Below are positions 32,969 through 44,214 of a stretch of 64,000 nucleotides of DNA, piece by piece. The stretch comes from Eutreptiella sp. 'Long Island Sound 2002' (lineage: Eukaryota; Euglenozoa; Euglenophyceae; Eutreptiales; Eutreptiaceae). The notes below the pieces were generated by a model. That model searched no databases, was not told the origin of the DNA, and saw only the letters and a list, made by a program, of their open reading frames with translations. The translations under genes and the position numbers were made by a program. The stretch is from the NCBI GenBank assembly GCA_964036045.1, contig OZ038384.1, positions 31,787,771-31,851,770 of the forward strand. Direction: 5' to 3'. Positions within the stretch are counted from its first letter, which is position 1, and the number at the start of each line of letters is the position of its first letter.

Positions 32969-32997
32969 GTACCTGATCCAAATGAGCACGTAGGGTA
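32969..32997 (-). repeat. 29-bp inverted repeat, right
   Basis: Reverse complement of 26274-26302 with one mismatch. Confidence 0.8.
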
Positions 32998-33004
32998 GTG
33001 TTAG

Positions 33005-34186
33005 ATCAGAGAGCGAAGCTGATGGTGAGCTCCTTGGTGAATTGGCCACCGGGCTTTGCAACCACATCTACGAGGACTTCGCAGATTCGGTGTTCGACCC
33101 TACAGGGAAAGAATACTCGACAATCGAGGCCAGTGCCTTGAAGCGAGGTCCAAAGGACGTGAGTTTCTGCAAATTGCAGTTGAAGCCTGGCTCTCAACCC
33201 CGAGCATGCAGCCCCATACGGGCTGTGGGAATCAGGGAAGAGGGGATGAACAAAAAAATCAAAGGATTCCTTGATAAAGAATGGATAGTCGGCTCCCACA
33301 GTGCCTGGGTCGCGAGAGGGTTCCTGGTTCCAAAACCAAGAACCAACAAATGGAGATTGGTCATCAATTACCGGTACCTGTACTCGTGTCTCGAAGGACA
33401 TGAGTTCCCACTACCGGTGATCGAAGGCCTTCTCCAAGGGCAGGCTGGAACCCATCTCCGGACCCTTCTCGATTTGGAAGATGGCTTCGACCAGATGCCC
33501 CTGTTGGAGGAGTGCAGGCACCTAACCGCCTTTTGCACTCCCGCCTGGACATTTGAGTGGAAGGTCCTGCCCATGTGGGTTAAGGTTGGGCCACAGGCTT
33601 CTCAGCGCCTTGTGAGCTTGTGTGTTGGCCGCCTTAAACCCCATATCAGAGCCACCCAAAAAGGGAACAAAGAAAGGACAGGGCTAACCGCACACTCTAC
33701 AACCATGCATGACCCCTGACCCGCGAACTCACCTCCCTTTTTGTATGTTATACCCCTTCCTACGTACTTTGCATGGGGTGGTGCCCCGGCCCTGAACATT
33801 GTTTCGAACTTGTCTACGTAGAAAAAAAAAGGCCTACATAGAAGACATTCCAGTAGGCACGCGATCCACTTGCAGTGGCAAAGGAAAACTCCTCGATTCG
33901 CAAGCCATAATAGAACATTATAAACTTGTGCGTGAATTGTTCAAATTATTAAAGGAGTGCCACTTGCAAGTTAAAACGGAACAATGTTTCCTTTTCTACA
34001 CTCAGGTGAAGTAAGTTGGCCACATTTTGCATGAAGGCCAGCGTTCTCTGGCACCTGGGAAGGTCGCCGCCGTGCGCGAGTTGTCCCAGAATATGATTCG
34101 GAGGCCAAATCAGATGAAGAGCTTCCTCGGCATCTGCAATTGGAATCGGATTCATATCCCGAACTACGTGTCACTGGCGGCGCTGC
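33005..34186 (+). pseudogene. pol: Reverse transcriptase (LTR-1)
   Basis: Frame 33042-33719 encodes the Gypsy RT N-terminal half: HSAWVARGFLVPKPRTNKWR, LVINYRYLYSCLEGHEFPLP, then LLDLEDGFDQMPL (motif A region) and FCTPAWTFEWKVLPMWV. An out-of-frame and apparently inserted stretch (about 33640-33795) separates it from the second half at 33799-34015, which has AYIEDIPVGT in place of Y-x-D-D, followed by a LVRELFKLLKECHLQVKTEQC helix typical of Gypsy RT. The thumb continues at 34027 (EGQRSLAPGKVAAVRELS). Catalytic Asp replaced by Glu and several frame breaks make it inactive. Confidence 0.75.
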
Positions 34187-34784
34187 ACATGGATTCCCTT
34201 GCTGGAAAGTATAAGTACAATCCTGATAAACGCACCAATAAGGTCCCAGCGCATAGGCAAACCATCAGTTGGACTGATCTGATGCATGAGAAGTTCGAGA
34301 AGATAAATACATCTCTATGTGAGGCATGTAGCCTATATGGACCCAGTGACCAAGGCGAATTTGCCATCCATACGGATGCGCCGGACCACAGCATTAACGC
34401 TGTCCTGGAACAGAACGACGACCAGAGAAAGGGCGTCCCTGTGCGTTTTTCAGTCAAAAACTCCAGGGCAGCGTCAAATACAACGCTGACGGGAACGTCC
34501 TCGGGTATATGGGCCAGAGAGAATGGTCAGTGAGGGAAAAGGAGATTTACGCCCTGGTGTCCTGTCTTTTGAAGTTCAAAAGCTGGACATCAGGGCGCCA
34601 GGTCACTGTTTTCACTGACCATAAGTCCCTGGAGTCATGGTACAAAGAAGGGCGTTGTACCATGGCTGGTCCATTGGGACGTCGCGGCCGGTGGCACGAA
34701 TTCCTCTCCCGGTGTAACATTGTAGTCATCTACAAACCGGGAGTGGAAAACGATGCCGCCGACGAGATGTCCCGCTGGGCCTAG
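34187..34784 (+). pseudogene. pol: RNase H domain (LTR-1)
   Basis: The first part reads FAIHTDAPDHSINAVLEQ (first catalytic Asp). After a frame change near 34480 it continues WSVREKEIYALVSCLLKF (Glu), VTVFTDHKSLESWYKE (Asp) and VIYKPGVENDAADEMSRW (final Asp). These are the four RNase H acidic positions of Ty3/Gypsy pol, in order. It follows the RT thumb directly. Confidence 0.8.
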
Positions 34785-34820
34785 CCAGCTGGATGGGCGG
34801 ATGACACGAACTTTCACGGT

Positions 34821-36300
34821 TTGGACGCCGATCTGGAAGGGGTAACCCAGTGGGAGGCCTCGGAGCGCGAAAAGGAGCAACAGCTCATCACAGCAGACCG
34901 TATTCCTCGCAAAAGGCTGCAGGTCAGAGCCCCTAAGGGACGTCCCTCACCACAGGACGTGCAGGATCAGCGGGAGCGCGATTACTTGCTGTTGCAGGTC
35001 AACAGGCTGCAAAGCAGTGTAAATTATGACCGCAGTTCCCTCCGGGACAACCCCGCAGTGGATGCTGTCCGGAGCGTGTCTGACCACTGTGAACACTGCT
35101 GCCCCAGTCCGCCTTGCTTCAGTCAGGTGCGTATGAGCCTCGAGGAGGACTCTTCGTCTGAAGCGAAATCCAGTGTAGGCCCTGATGAGGCCATCTGGAA
35201 TGTGTTGGATGAGATGGATGATGCATCCCACTGTGCTACACTGAGAGACATCCTATCTGGGTTGCCTCTAGCCTCTTTTGGAACCTCACTGAGGTCCACG
35301 TGCCGCCTGAGACCAAAATACTGTACGAGGACTGGATGCCGCACTACAGGGCGGACAGAGCGTACACACGACTCCTGGATAGGGGTCTGGAGAATCAGGT
35401 TTCCATGGATGGATACCTCTGGGCCAAGGGACCACAGTGGAGTCATCCCCACATTCCTTGGGATGGTGAAATTTGTGTCCTGAAGTCCATTGTACGTCAG
35501 GTCATCCGGGCAATACATGCATGTGCATACCTGGGTCAGGCAAAGACCATGGAGCTGTTTTTACGGCGTTTTCACGCTGATATGCCCTATGCCCGGCTAC
35601 CGGAAACAGTGAACAAGGCATTGTCGGACTGTGTCGTTTGCGCACAAGCAAACGCTAGTCGCGGCCCACATTCTGACTCCTGCACACCATTTCCCGTACC
35701 CTCGTTTCCTTTCAGCTCAGTGGCCATAGACTCCGTGGATTTACCTGAAGTCTGTAACCAGTCAACCAAGACTGGAATTTTGGCCAACTACACCATGGTC
35801 ATAGTTTGTTGGTTGACAGGATATGTGATGGCCATTGCCTGCTGTAGATAGCGGCTCACCAGTCGTAAGGGTGCTGAGCTCTTCCTGCATCAGTGTGGAT
35901 TTTTCATGGGCTTACCCAGAGAACTCCAAGCTGACAATCAGTCGATCATCAGCAGCAGCTTTTTCAATGCTCTGTGCAATCTTGCCGGCATTGAACAGGC
36001 CAAGTCTGTTATGTATAGACCTAAGTGCAATGGCAGTCCTGAGAGGGCTGTGCAGAGTACTGTCTATACTCTGCGGCAGTACCTCCTCAGCAGGAAGATG
36101 AGTTGGCTGGAGGCGTTGCCGCTGGCCCTATGGGGTCTCACCGACCTTCTCCGGGCAGTGGCACCCTACTCTCCCGACCGGCTGGTGTTTGGTCGTGACC
36201 CCATAGGGGTGGGCGACCTACCCCCGGTAGTGGACAGTGAGGGCTGTGAGGAGGCCACCCATTTTTTAAGAGGGTGGCTGCGAAGAGGGAATTGGTACAA
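34821..36300 (+). pseudogene. pol: Integrase (LTR-1)
   Basis: After a linker (34821-35290), frame 35300-35851 carries the zinc-binding region AIHACAYLGQAKT ... CVVCAQAN (second His replaced by Gln) and the first catalytic Asp in FSSVAIDSVDLPE. Following a break near 35850, 35906-36300 has LQADNQSII (second Asp), a RPKCNGSPERAVQS block with the catalytic Glu, and YSPDRLVFGRDP. This is the DDE integrase core that inserts the cDNA. Frame breaks and the missing His show decay. Confidence 0.75.
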
Positions 36301-36830
36301 GAAAACCTGGAGGCAATACACAAAAAACAGTTGGACAAGTTCCCAAAGGAACACCCTCCCTGTGTTTTCGTTGCCGGTGACCGGGTATGGGTCCAGAACC
36401 GAGGTGAAGAACGAGAAAAGCTCTGTAGAGCATTGCAGGGACCCGCTGAGATCATTGACAGGATCTCTGACTCCGTTTACAAGGTTAACCATAATATGGC
36501 GGAGCAGGACCCATTAGTTGAACGGCTGAAGCCCTTTGCGAAACTCCATGACGGACGTCAGCCACCACTGCATTACTATGCGGCTGGTCGTGAGATTCAC
36601 GACGATTCGTACGTGGTAGGGGGGGTGGACAGGCATGAATGCGTGCAAAAGGGGCCGATGGCCGCCAAAAACGCGCCCGCCAACGTTTTCTCGGTGCCAA
36701 GCCCTGTTGGTATGCAAATTTTGAGATCATGCCCACCTGAAATAGCACCCCGCCACCAATTTTCTCCACAACATCAACAGTACGTGGATGAAATATAATA
36801 TGCAGCATGGACTCCACGTGAACCTCAGTC
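36274..36830 (+). pseudogene. pol: Integrase C-terminal GPY/F-like module and chromodomain relic (LTR-1)
   Basis: KRELVQENLEAIHKKQLDKF leads into VFVAGDRVWVQNRGEEREKL, LQGPAEIIDRISDSVYKVNH, the GPY/F-like module of chromoviral integrases. Then DDSYVVGGVDRHE, closely like the chromodomain start YYVVAGIARHE of LTR-2, and, in another frame at about 36800, AAWTPREPQSL recalling the ATWEP..NL end of chromodomains. The domain would guide integration to marked chromatin; here it is frame-broken. Confidence 0.65.
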
Positions 36831-37093
36831 ACTTTAATGTGCAAAGGGTCCAAGTGGACGATTCTCCATTGAAATGGGGACTAGGGGTCAATCTTCCTTA
36901 CTTTCGGCCGCCTGAGCATGAGCCTGAGCCTGAGCCTGAGCCTCAGTCTGAGTCTCAGGGGAAATCTTTAGTTGATACCATCCAGAATCTGTGGAATGGA
37001 GGACCCTACCAGAGGGATGATGAAGCAGTTCACGCTGCAAATGGTGGTGAATCGCCGTTTCTGTCGCTGTACCCTGACACGATCCTGATGTAA
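36831..37093 (+). other. Terminal LTR-1 coding remnant or 3' region with acidic hexamer repeat
   Basis: An open frame to 37092 includes a GAGCCT repeat at about 36916-36945 giving (Glu-Pro)n. It may be the tail of pol or the start of the 3' non-coding region. Confidence 0.35.
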
Positions 37094-40000
37094 TGATAAG
37101 TTCACCGGACCCAGGGTTGTGCCTACTTCTGCTGACCCTGTTTTTTTTTCTGCTTGCTGACTGACTGATCTGAGCCCCAATGCTGTTTTCATTTTTTTCA
37201 CCCACTGTTGCACGTGGGCCCTCCCGGGATTCGGCAGTGGGAAGCACCCTTTTGTACAGCTTTTTGGGTCAGTTGTCATCAGGTTTCTCATCATTGTGGT
37301 TTGTAGGTTGTGTGGGTGAGCCGTCACAACCGGCCAGAACCTCAGTTTGCTTGTGGCCTAGGAGACAAGTCTGGCCAAGATGGTCTGCGCGCAGCAGATG
37401 CGACGGAAACCAGCAGCCGCCACGTCGCCAAGGTGCAGATGGTATTTGCCCTTGGAAGGGTGTGCAGCTGAGAACAGGGTAAGCACATGGCGTCAAAACT
37501 CCGTCCCTGTTTCTACGTCGACTTACATCCTCCTGGACAGTCTATAGGGCAATACAGTTGCCAAAGCCAGGAGTGCACGCAGAGACACACATCGTCGACC
37601 GGCTGAGATGCGGTCTGCGACTCGTCGTCTCACAATGGCTTAGTTCCTGATCAGCCTAGTAGACAGGCGCCGTGTGCGCAGGCGAGACCGATTGTGTGCC
37701 CCCGGCACAGCCTGTTCTGGCTACAACAGCCTATGACGCTGCGACGTGCTTCGGCATGGAGAGAGTGTGGGTGTGCACCGCTGTCACGAGTGTGCAACAA
37801 GACGTGGACCCCCGTATGTGTCTCTTTGTTATGTTGTTTAGTTACCCTCCGCCCTTCCTTGCTTGTCTCTCCACTTTTCTTGGCTTGCCGCCCCGTTAAC
37901 ACACCGTTCAACCGCCATTGACTGTTTCCCCTCCTCAGGAGTGACCGTCACAGCGGGCAGTGGATGTCATTTGTGTATTGTGCAGTGACAGGTGGATGGC
38001 ACATTACAGAGTGCTGTTACAGCGAGCCCTGTGGTTCGCTGAGTGTTGAATCTGAGTTGCGTGGGTGCGGTTACAGGAACTCGAATCCTGAATTGAACTG
38101 ATTTTAGGAGAATTATACAGACCTAACCCACATTGTACGTGGGGGTGAACCTTGTTCTTCACCCACAAATACGGGTTAAAAGGGACCAGAAAAACGGCAC
38201 TGGCCGATTAGTGCAGATAAGGTAGCTGCCGAGGCTGGGGGAAGGTATGTCATGCCACAAATATGCAGATCCTGGGTGATCACGCCCCGGGAACCTCGAG
38301 CGCCAGAGGGTCCCCTGCAGGGGGGCGATAACCAAGCTGCGGCACCCTTTGGGCTGAATCCCAGCCAGTCATTTTTGTTTCCAGGTTACCAGTCTGTTTT
38401 TGGGGTCTAACCCCAAGTGATATGTGTGTAGTTTCTGTTTTGTCTCCTGTCGTCACTGCAGTGTGCACTGCTGCGTGCCATATGCGGGCGTCGTCTGCGA
38501 TGGTTCAGTTCCATGTTTGTCCTGTTTGTATGCAGAGTGCTTGTTTGGGCTGGTGAGGGTGAATTCCTCAACTTCTAAGGTATGTTCCGCCCGAGTACGC
38601 CTTTCAGGAATACTTGGGCCTGATGAGGGGAGTATTTAGGTAATTGGCAGCTGGTTTGGGAATTGGAACACCCCCTATTCTCTCCCTATTGTGCATTTCT
38701 GCTGGGTCATTACAAAATGGTCCTTCCAGACACAAGCCCTACTTGTGTGTTGTGGGGGGAGTGTTTTGGCATCGACCAGCCTGTGAGGGCCGCCTCTTTG
38801 GCCCCCATGGGCACCCTTACAACGTCCCTGAGGTATCTCCCTTCCTATGCTGAGATACCAAGTTTTACTTCTCTGCAGTTGTTGCAGATTGACGGCAAGA
38901 CGATTCGATTCCCGGCGTTGTCGTTAATTGCCGTGAGTGGCATCAGTCAATCAGGAATTGCAACAGTTATATGTAGATGATCCAATTTCATCGAAATTCC
39001 ATCATTTTCGAATAATTCCCGAGCTCTGGCAAAATGCCGCCTGTCGTAACCTGCGCGCGGGGTTTGCTGGAGTTTCCGTGGGGAGTTTTGTTTTGGGGAG
39101 TTTCTCCTGTACCTGTGAGATTCGAAATACCCGGAGTAGCTGAATCTGAAGGTATTTTACTATACTTTTCACCTGGTATGATAACCAGAATTTTCAGCGC
39201 TCCAGTTTGGAGAAAATCGCTGAAGAAAGGTTTTTTCGGCGCGTGGCCAAAGAATTCAAAGTGGGGAACCACGACGCCGTTGTCTCCCCCCAAACCTCCT
39301 ATTGCACGGCATTTGGCACTCATGCATCATGTCCATAGAGTTTGTAGCTTGTTTCCCCTGATATACCAATAAGGTTTCGACCCTGGTAGTTTTGAAAATG
39401 ACCGGTTTTAAACAATTATTTTTACAATAATAAACGGTTTCGCCGATCCATAGTTTTCAAACTAACCTGTTTTTCCAATTTTTTGCCCTTTACTAACCGA
39501 ACTCTTGCCATCGGCAGAAGAAAGCCCATACAAGTCGGAGCACCATGATCAAAAGTACGTGAAAACGTGTAAGTCACCATCGGCCATTGTTGATTTCTAC
39601 CAAGGCCTCTGTTTAGTGCAAGAATGAGACATAATGCACTGCCGAAAAGAACCCGACAAAATTGGAGTCATTCCGATTAATTGGTTTAAATCAGTTTTCA
39701 AAATAGCCGGTTGTGCCGATTGTTTTGATATAAACCTCCGAGTATTGCCGATAACCGGTTTTTCTGATTGATTACCAAAGCCGTTTCCGAACCCTATAGA
39801 CCAAGTATATCTAGAAACGGGGTGCTACACAGCATTTGTTTCTTATCAGTTTTTTGCGTGCGCAAACGCTAGTTCTGTGGCAAGGTGACTATGAACAACC
39901 GTACGCGAGTATGTTGTTCCTAAGACCAAACGCCCGAGAGTTTTTGCGAATTTTGTCTCAACTCAAGATTGTATCCACGCATTATTTTTCTTAGTGAAAG

Positions 40001-40290
40001 TGCCTGTAAATTTATTGTGACGCTGGCACTCTTCTTTGACAATTTTGAGTCAAAATGGCTCTATCATTGCGCTTCATTCTCCAAGCTCATGGCGCGTTAG
40101 ACCCAATGTCACGGTAATATGAAACGTAGAGACCTTCTACTCGAATGTGAGTGGGTTAGTATATTTCTCCGATCTCACTCTCTTTTTTTCATAGGCCTCC
40201 AAAGTGAACACGCGTCCTGTTTTGCAATTATTCGCACGTGTTCATTTGACGGCCCTTTGATCTTGGTACTCAAGTATGACTTAATATGTC
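37094..40290. other. Spacer, probably including the LTR-1 3' LTR
   Basis: No convincing coding, RNA gene or tandem array. The 3' LTR of LTR-1 should begin here, but with the 5' LTR outside the window I cannot delimit it. Base composition is balanced, unlike the GC-rich LINE regions. Confidence 0.4.
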
Positions 40291-41463
40291 GTAACTAAAT
40301 TTGTAAAGGCCTACTATTGTACCTTTGATTGGGCTCTAAGTTCAACCCTTAGTCGTTTCAGGTACCTTGCTTGTAACTCTGAACCTTTGGCGGATATTGC
40401 TATTTTTCACTTGTTTTGTGCACGTCACGAATGGAGGTTGGAAAATTTGTTTTCCCACCTCTTCCAATGAGGTAAGTAGCTCATTCACGTCCTGATGTGT
40501 TGGGGGGTATTGTTTTGAAGTCTTAGCCTTCGCCTCTACTTGGTTTTCTTGGACCGAAGACGGGGGGAACCACCTTTTACGTCATTTTTCACCTTGTGGG
40601 CCAGAAAGAGGTACAACCCCATCTCCCCCTTGATGTTCGTACCAGGCTTGTGTGCGACCGATATCCAAGAGTAAGGGCAATTTGAAAAGGGGACAGTCAC
40701 CTGCCGCGAATAGGCTATGTCCCCCATTCTCCTCACTCCGGGATGGAAGAACCATGGGTCACCCCATGTGGGGGGTGTTTCCATTTTGCCCCGTTCGTAT
40801 GCCATTTTTCCGTACGTTGGAAAAATAGCTAGAGGCTTCAAAAAAGTCCCATCTGTTGCATATGTTGAGACCTAAGTCTCATGTACTCATATTGTGTTTG
40901 GGTTCGTTTGAACTCTCCGAGCACATGGAGTTCTACCTTTGGGTGTAGATGTTAATTTGGCCCAGATTCACTTTTGTTCACTATTTGGACCATGTTTGAA
41001 TTTTAAGTTTCTCCATGGCGCACCGGAGTTGGACCAAGGTAAGTGGCCATTATCGGAGCACATATGCATGGACCCATCATATGTGAACTCCGTATTTGCT
41101 CCTCTACGTCAGCGGGAGATATTGCACATATGGTGAGGCCCGTGATCGTGTCATGTTGCAGAATTAGGGATTAGGGCCCCATCTATGGGAGCATCCCCTT
41201 GGCATACAGCAGTTTGCCAATGGGCCCGGTTACCAAACCCCTGTGCATGTGTTTTGATATGACTTTGAGTTGTCAGTATATGTGCTCGGTTTTGAATCCC
41301 TTGCCTGATTTCGTACTCTGGTTGGACTGACTTGGTCAGCCAATTTGGCCAAATTTGCAGTTTTGACACGGTATGTTTTGCGCGCTCCGCCCTACCTACG
41401 GCACGCCGGAGCCTGCAAACCTGCGTGAGGCAGGAGTAGACGATGGATAATCGACCACCAAGA
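40291..41463 (+). repeat. 1.17-kb dispersed repeat, copy A
   Basis: From AAATTTGTAAAGGCCTACTA to GACCACCAAGAG it matches 47065-48236 along its whole length with many substitutions and small indels. Short open frames are not conserved. It is either an old LTR pair member or a dispersed repeat. Confidence 0.85.
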
Positions 41464-41477
41464 GCATATTTTCAAAG

Positions 41478-42800
41478 GTGGACAGACACACGCAGCAAAG
41501 GACAACACACAGCACAGTCCAGCATCACAGCACCACAAGGCAGCACAGCACCACAGGACACAGCAAAAGAAAGAGCAAACACAAACAGCACTGCACCACA
41601 CCACAGCACCAGAGAACACAACGCAGGGGGCAGGGCACCACAGCAAACCACACCAACCACGGGGACACAGGCCGCGCGGCCAGACAGGGACACCGACACC
41701 GAAACACTCCACCAGAGGACAACCACGTGCAACCAGACCCAGCATCGCACCACAGAACACCACAAGACAGAGCACAACACACAGCAACACACCACAGCAC
41801 CAGGCACCACAAACAGCGCAGACCACACGAACAGCACAGAGCAAGCACACCAGCGCAGCACGGCACAGCACCGCAGAGTGCGGAGAGGACACGGAACGGG
41901 CAGCACGACAGCCCAGGACACACACAGCACACACACAGAGCACAAAGCACAGCGGAGAGCAACAGCACGCAGCAACACACCACGGCAACACAGACACAGC
42001 ACAGAGCACACAGCGCGGGGGAAAACCACAAAAAACAGCGCCGGAAAGCATAGGACCACAGGGGGACGGACAGCGCCCGAGGGAGGCACAGCAAAAGAAA
42101 GAGCAAACACAAACAGCACCGCAATAAGACAGCAGCGCACGACAGCACAGCACCACACCACAGCACAGCACCACAGAACACAACACAGGGGAGCAGAGCA
42201 CCACAGCAAACCACAGCGACCACAGGGAAGCAGGCGACGCGAGCAGACAGGGACACCGACACCGACACACGCCACCAGAGGACAACCGCGGGCAACCCGA
42301 CCCAGCACCGCACCACAGAACACCACAGGACACGGCACAACACACAGCAACACACCACAGCACCAGGCACCACAAACAGCGCAGACCACCAGAATAGCAC
42401 AGCGCAAGCACACCAGCGCAGCACGGCACAGCACCGCACAGAGCGGAGAGGACAGCGAACGCGCAGCACGACACCACAGGGGACACACAGCACACACACA
42501 GAACACAAAGCACAGCGGCAAACAACAGCACGCACCAACACACCACAGCAAGACAGACGCAGCACAAAGACACAGCGCAGGGGAAAACCAGGAGACACAG
42601 CGCCGGAAAGCACAGTACCACAGGGCAACAGACAGCCCCCGAGGGCACAACACAGCAAGCAACAGCACCAAACGAGGAAACAACAATTCACGGCACAAAA
42701 CAGCACAACGCCGGGCGGAGCGACGCGCAGCAACGCGGCGCAGCACGGCACCCAGGGACACAGGACAGCACAGCACGGCAAAGCACACGGCACCGCAGAC
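41478..42800. repeat. A/C-rich tandem repeat, period about 520-563 bp
   Basis: GCAAAAGAAAGAGCAAACAC occurs at 41573 and 42091; AGAGGACAACC at 41714 and 42277; AACAGCGCCGGAAAGCA-like text near 42035 and 42597. Two copies and a partial third. The sequence is built from CAGCACCACA-like words, which keeps long frames open on both strands without protein-like content. Confidence 0.8.
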
Positions 42801-43963
42801 CAAAACAATGCCGCACGACGACAGGACCAGAGACACGACACGATATGCAGCGGCCCAACAGCACAGCACAAAACATGAAAAAAAAAGACGAAGAAAAAAA
42901 AGGAGCACACGGAGAGCCGAGCAGCCGGAGACCCAAAAAACAAACAAGGGGGGGGGGGCAGAAAAAGCGGAAAAAAAAGAAAAAAAAGAAAAGAAAGAAA
43001 GAAAGGGAGAGGGGGGGGGGAGAGGAAAAGCAGGGCAGAAGAAAACAAACACCAAACCAAGCATGCCGAAGGAAAAAACACGGAACAAAGTAAGGCGGGG
43101 GGGGGGGCAGGGGGGGCACAGAGTGCCAAGGCCCTGGACACCCGGGGCCGGCAACCAGAAAAAGCCGGCGACCGCGGAAGCGCAGAGAGGGGGAAAAAAA
43201 AAAGGAAGGCAAACGTAAGGAGACGAAAGGGGCAACCCCAGCCCGGAGGGGGCCAAGCAGAGCAGAAGGACAGAGCCGCCACAGGAAAGGTGAGGCGCAC
43301 CAAAACGCGGCCGGGAGGCCGGCCCGCCCGACCCGGCCAAGAAGAGCGAGCACACGGATACACGCACGGGACCCGGGCGTGGCGTCCTCCGAACCCGAAA
43401 AGAGAGGTGTCAGCGTCCACCCAAAACAGCCCCGGTGCACCAGCCTAGTCCCCTGTCGAAAGACGGAGAGTACGGGAAACCAGACGCGTCAGTGATCGGG
43501 TCCACACATGCAAACCACCGCAGCGCACGCAGCCCAAGACCGACGCCGGAGGGACCCGCCAGGGACAACCCCATCGTGGGGCTCCGAACGGGTACGACGC
43601 CAAGCGCCCCAAGCCCCCTTGCCTCGGCAGGGGCAAGCGGCAGGCTCAATGAGTCCGGTTCTCGGCCGGTCTCCGCGTGCCCCGCGCAACCGCCCAGTAA
43701 ATCCGGGGGCGAAAGCCCCCGGTGTGGGAAAAGGCCCCCCGGCGGCCGGGAAACCAACCGGAGCACCGAGAGCGACCGGACCGGACAAGGCGCGGCGCAC
43801 CAAGCAGGGCCACGAGGCACGCCAGAGAGGCACGCCGCCGGCCACAACCAAGGCACACGGACAGGTGCCAAGCAACAACGGCCACCGGGTGCCGCAAACC
43901 CAGACAGCGCGCACAACTCGCAACGAACCACGGCACGCGAACAGGTGCCAGACAACACCAGCT
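42801..43963. other. Purine-rich low-complexity block and GC-rich link
   Basis: Runs of A and G (42875-43210) followed by GC-rich sequence containing a perfect 8-bp stem with GAAA loop at 43703-43722 (CCGGGGGC, GAAA, GCCCCCGG). No coding domain recognised. It may be the body of the LINE-B-type element that ends at 47064. Confidence 0.4.
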
Positions 43964-44190
43964 GCCGTCCGGATGGACGTGTGCGCGTCCGGCAGCGAAC
44001 CCAGCCTCTGCCGGCTACGGAAGGGCCGCCGTCAGGATGGAGGAGTGCGCGCCCGGCAGCGTACCCAGCCCCTGTTGGCTACGAACCAGTCGCCGTCCGG
44101 ATGGACGTGTGTGCACCCGCAGGGTACCCAGCCCCTGCCGACTACGAATAGCGGCCGTCCGGATGGACGAGTGCGCGCCCCGGAGCGACG
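43964..44190. repeat. 62-64-bp tandem repeat, about 3.5 units
   Basis: GCCGTC(C/A)GGATGGA starts at 43964, 44028, 44092 and 44154. Directly precedes the 65-bp array. Confidence 0.9.
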
Positions 44191-44214
44191 CCCCACACGT
44201 GCAACACAGCACAC

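Larger units (their letters stand above)
26274..32997. mobile_element. DNA-transposon-like insertion with two intron-containing minus-strand genes
   Basis: A 29-bp inverted repeat (26274-26302 and 32969-32997, one mismatch) bounds 6.7 kb that splits LTR-1 pol. Just inside each end is a block of GGTTCAACCG-type words in both orientations (26323-26390 and 32875-32960). Two minus-strand genes fill the interior: a transposase-like gene (32775-30388) and a second gene (30298-26930) ending in a 2OG-dioxygenase-like domain. I found no target-site duplication outside the inverted repeats, and the 29-bp repeats may themselves derive from LTR-1 sequence, so the exact termini are uncertain. Confidence 0.55.
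1..36830 (+). mobile_element. LTR-1: decayed Gypsy-like chromodomain LTR retrotransposon, interrupted twice
   Basis: The element survives in three blocks: 1-975, 23455-26302 and 32998 to about 36830. Read in order they give gag, zinc-knuckle-like motifs, a DSG retropepsin, RT, RNase H, an integrase with a GPY/F-like end and a chromodomain relic, which is the Ty3/Gypsy order. The first interruption (988-23454) is the minus-strand LINE-A, flanked by a 13-bp duplication. The second (26274-32997) is a DNA-transposon-like insertion. The 5' LTR lies left of the window, so I could not compare LTRs or define the 3' LTR, which should lie somewhere after 36830. The copy is dead: gag has four in-frame stops and the RT catalytic motif reads YIED. 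Confidence 0.85.

Noticed and set aside
26274-32997. Assignment to the KDZ (Kyakuja-Dileera-Zisupton) transposons
   Set aside because: The 2OG-like gene would fit, but the transposase motifs I can see do not let me match that group, so it is left unclassified.
41443-43420. Open frames of about 600 codons on both strands
   Set aside because: Low-complexity CAGCACCACA-type sequence; simultaneous openness on both strands and no protein-like composition.
43964-44190. 64-bp GTCCGGATGGAC units as a self-cleaving ribozyme
   Set aside because: I could not fit hammerhead, HDV-like or twister conserved cores; only the short GTCC/GGAC pairing is evident.
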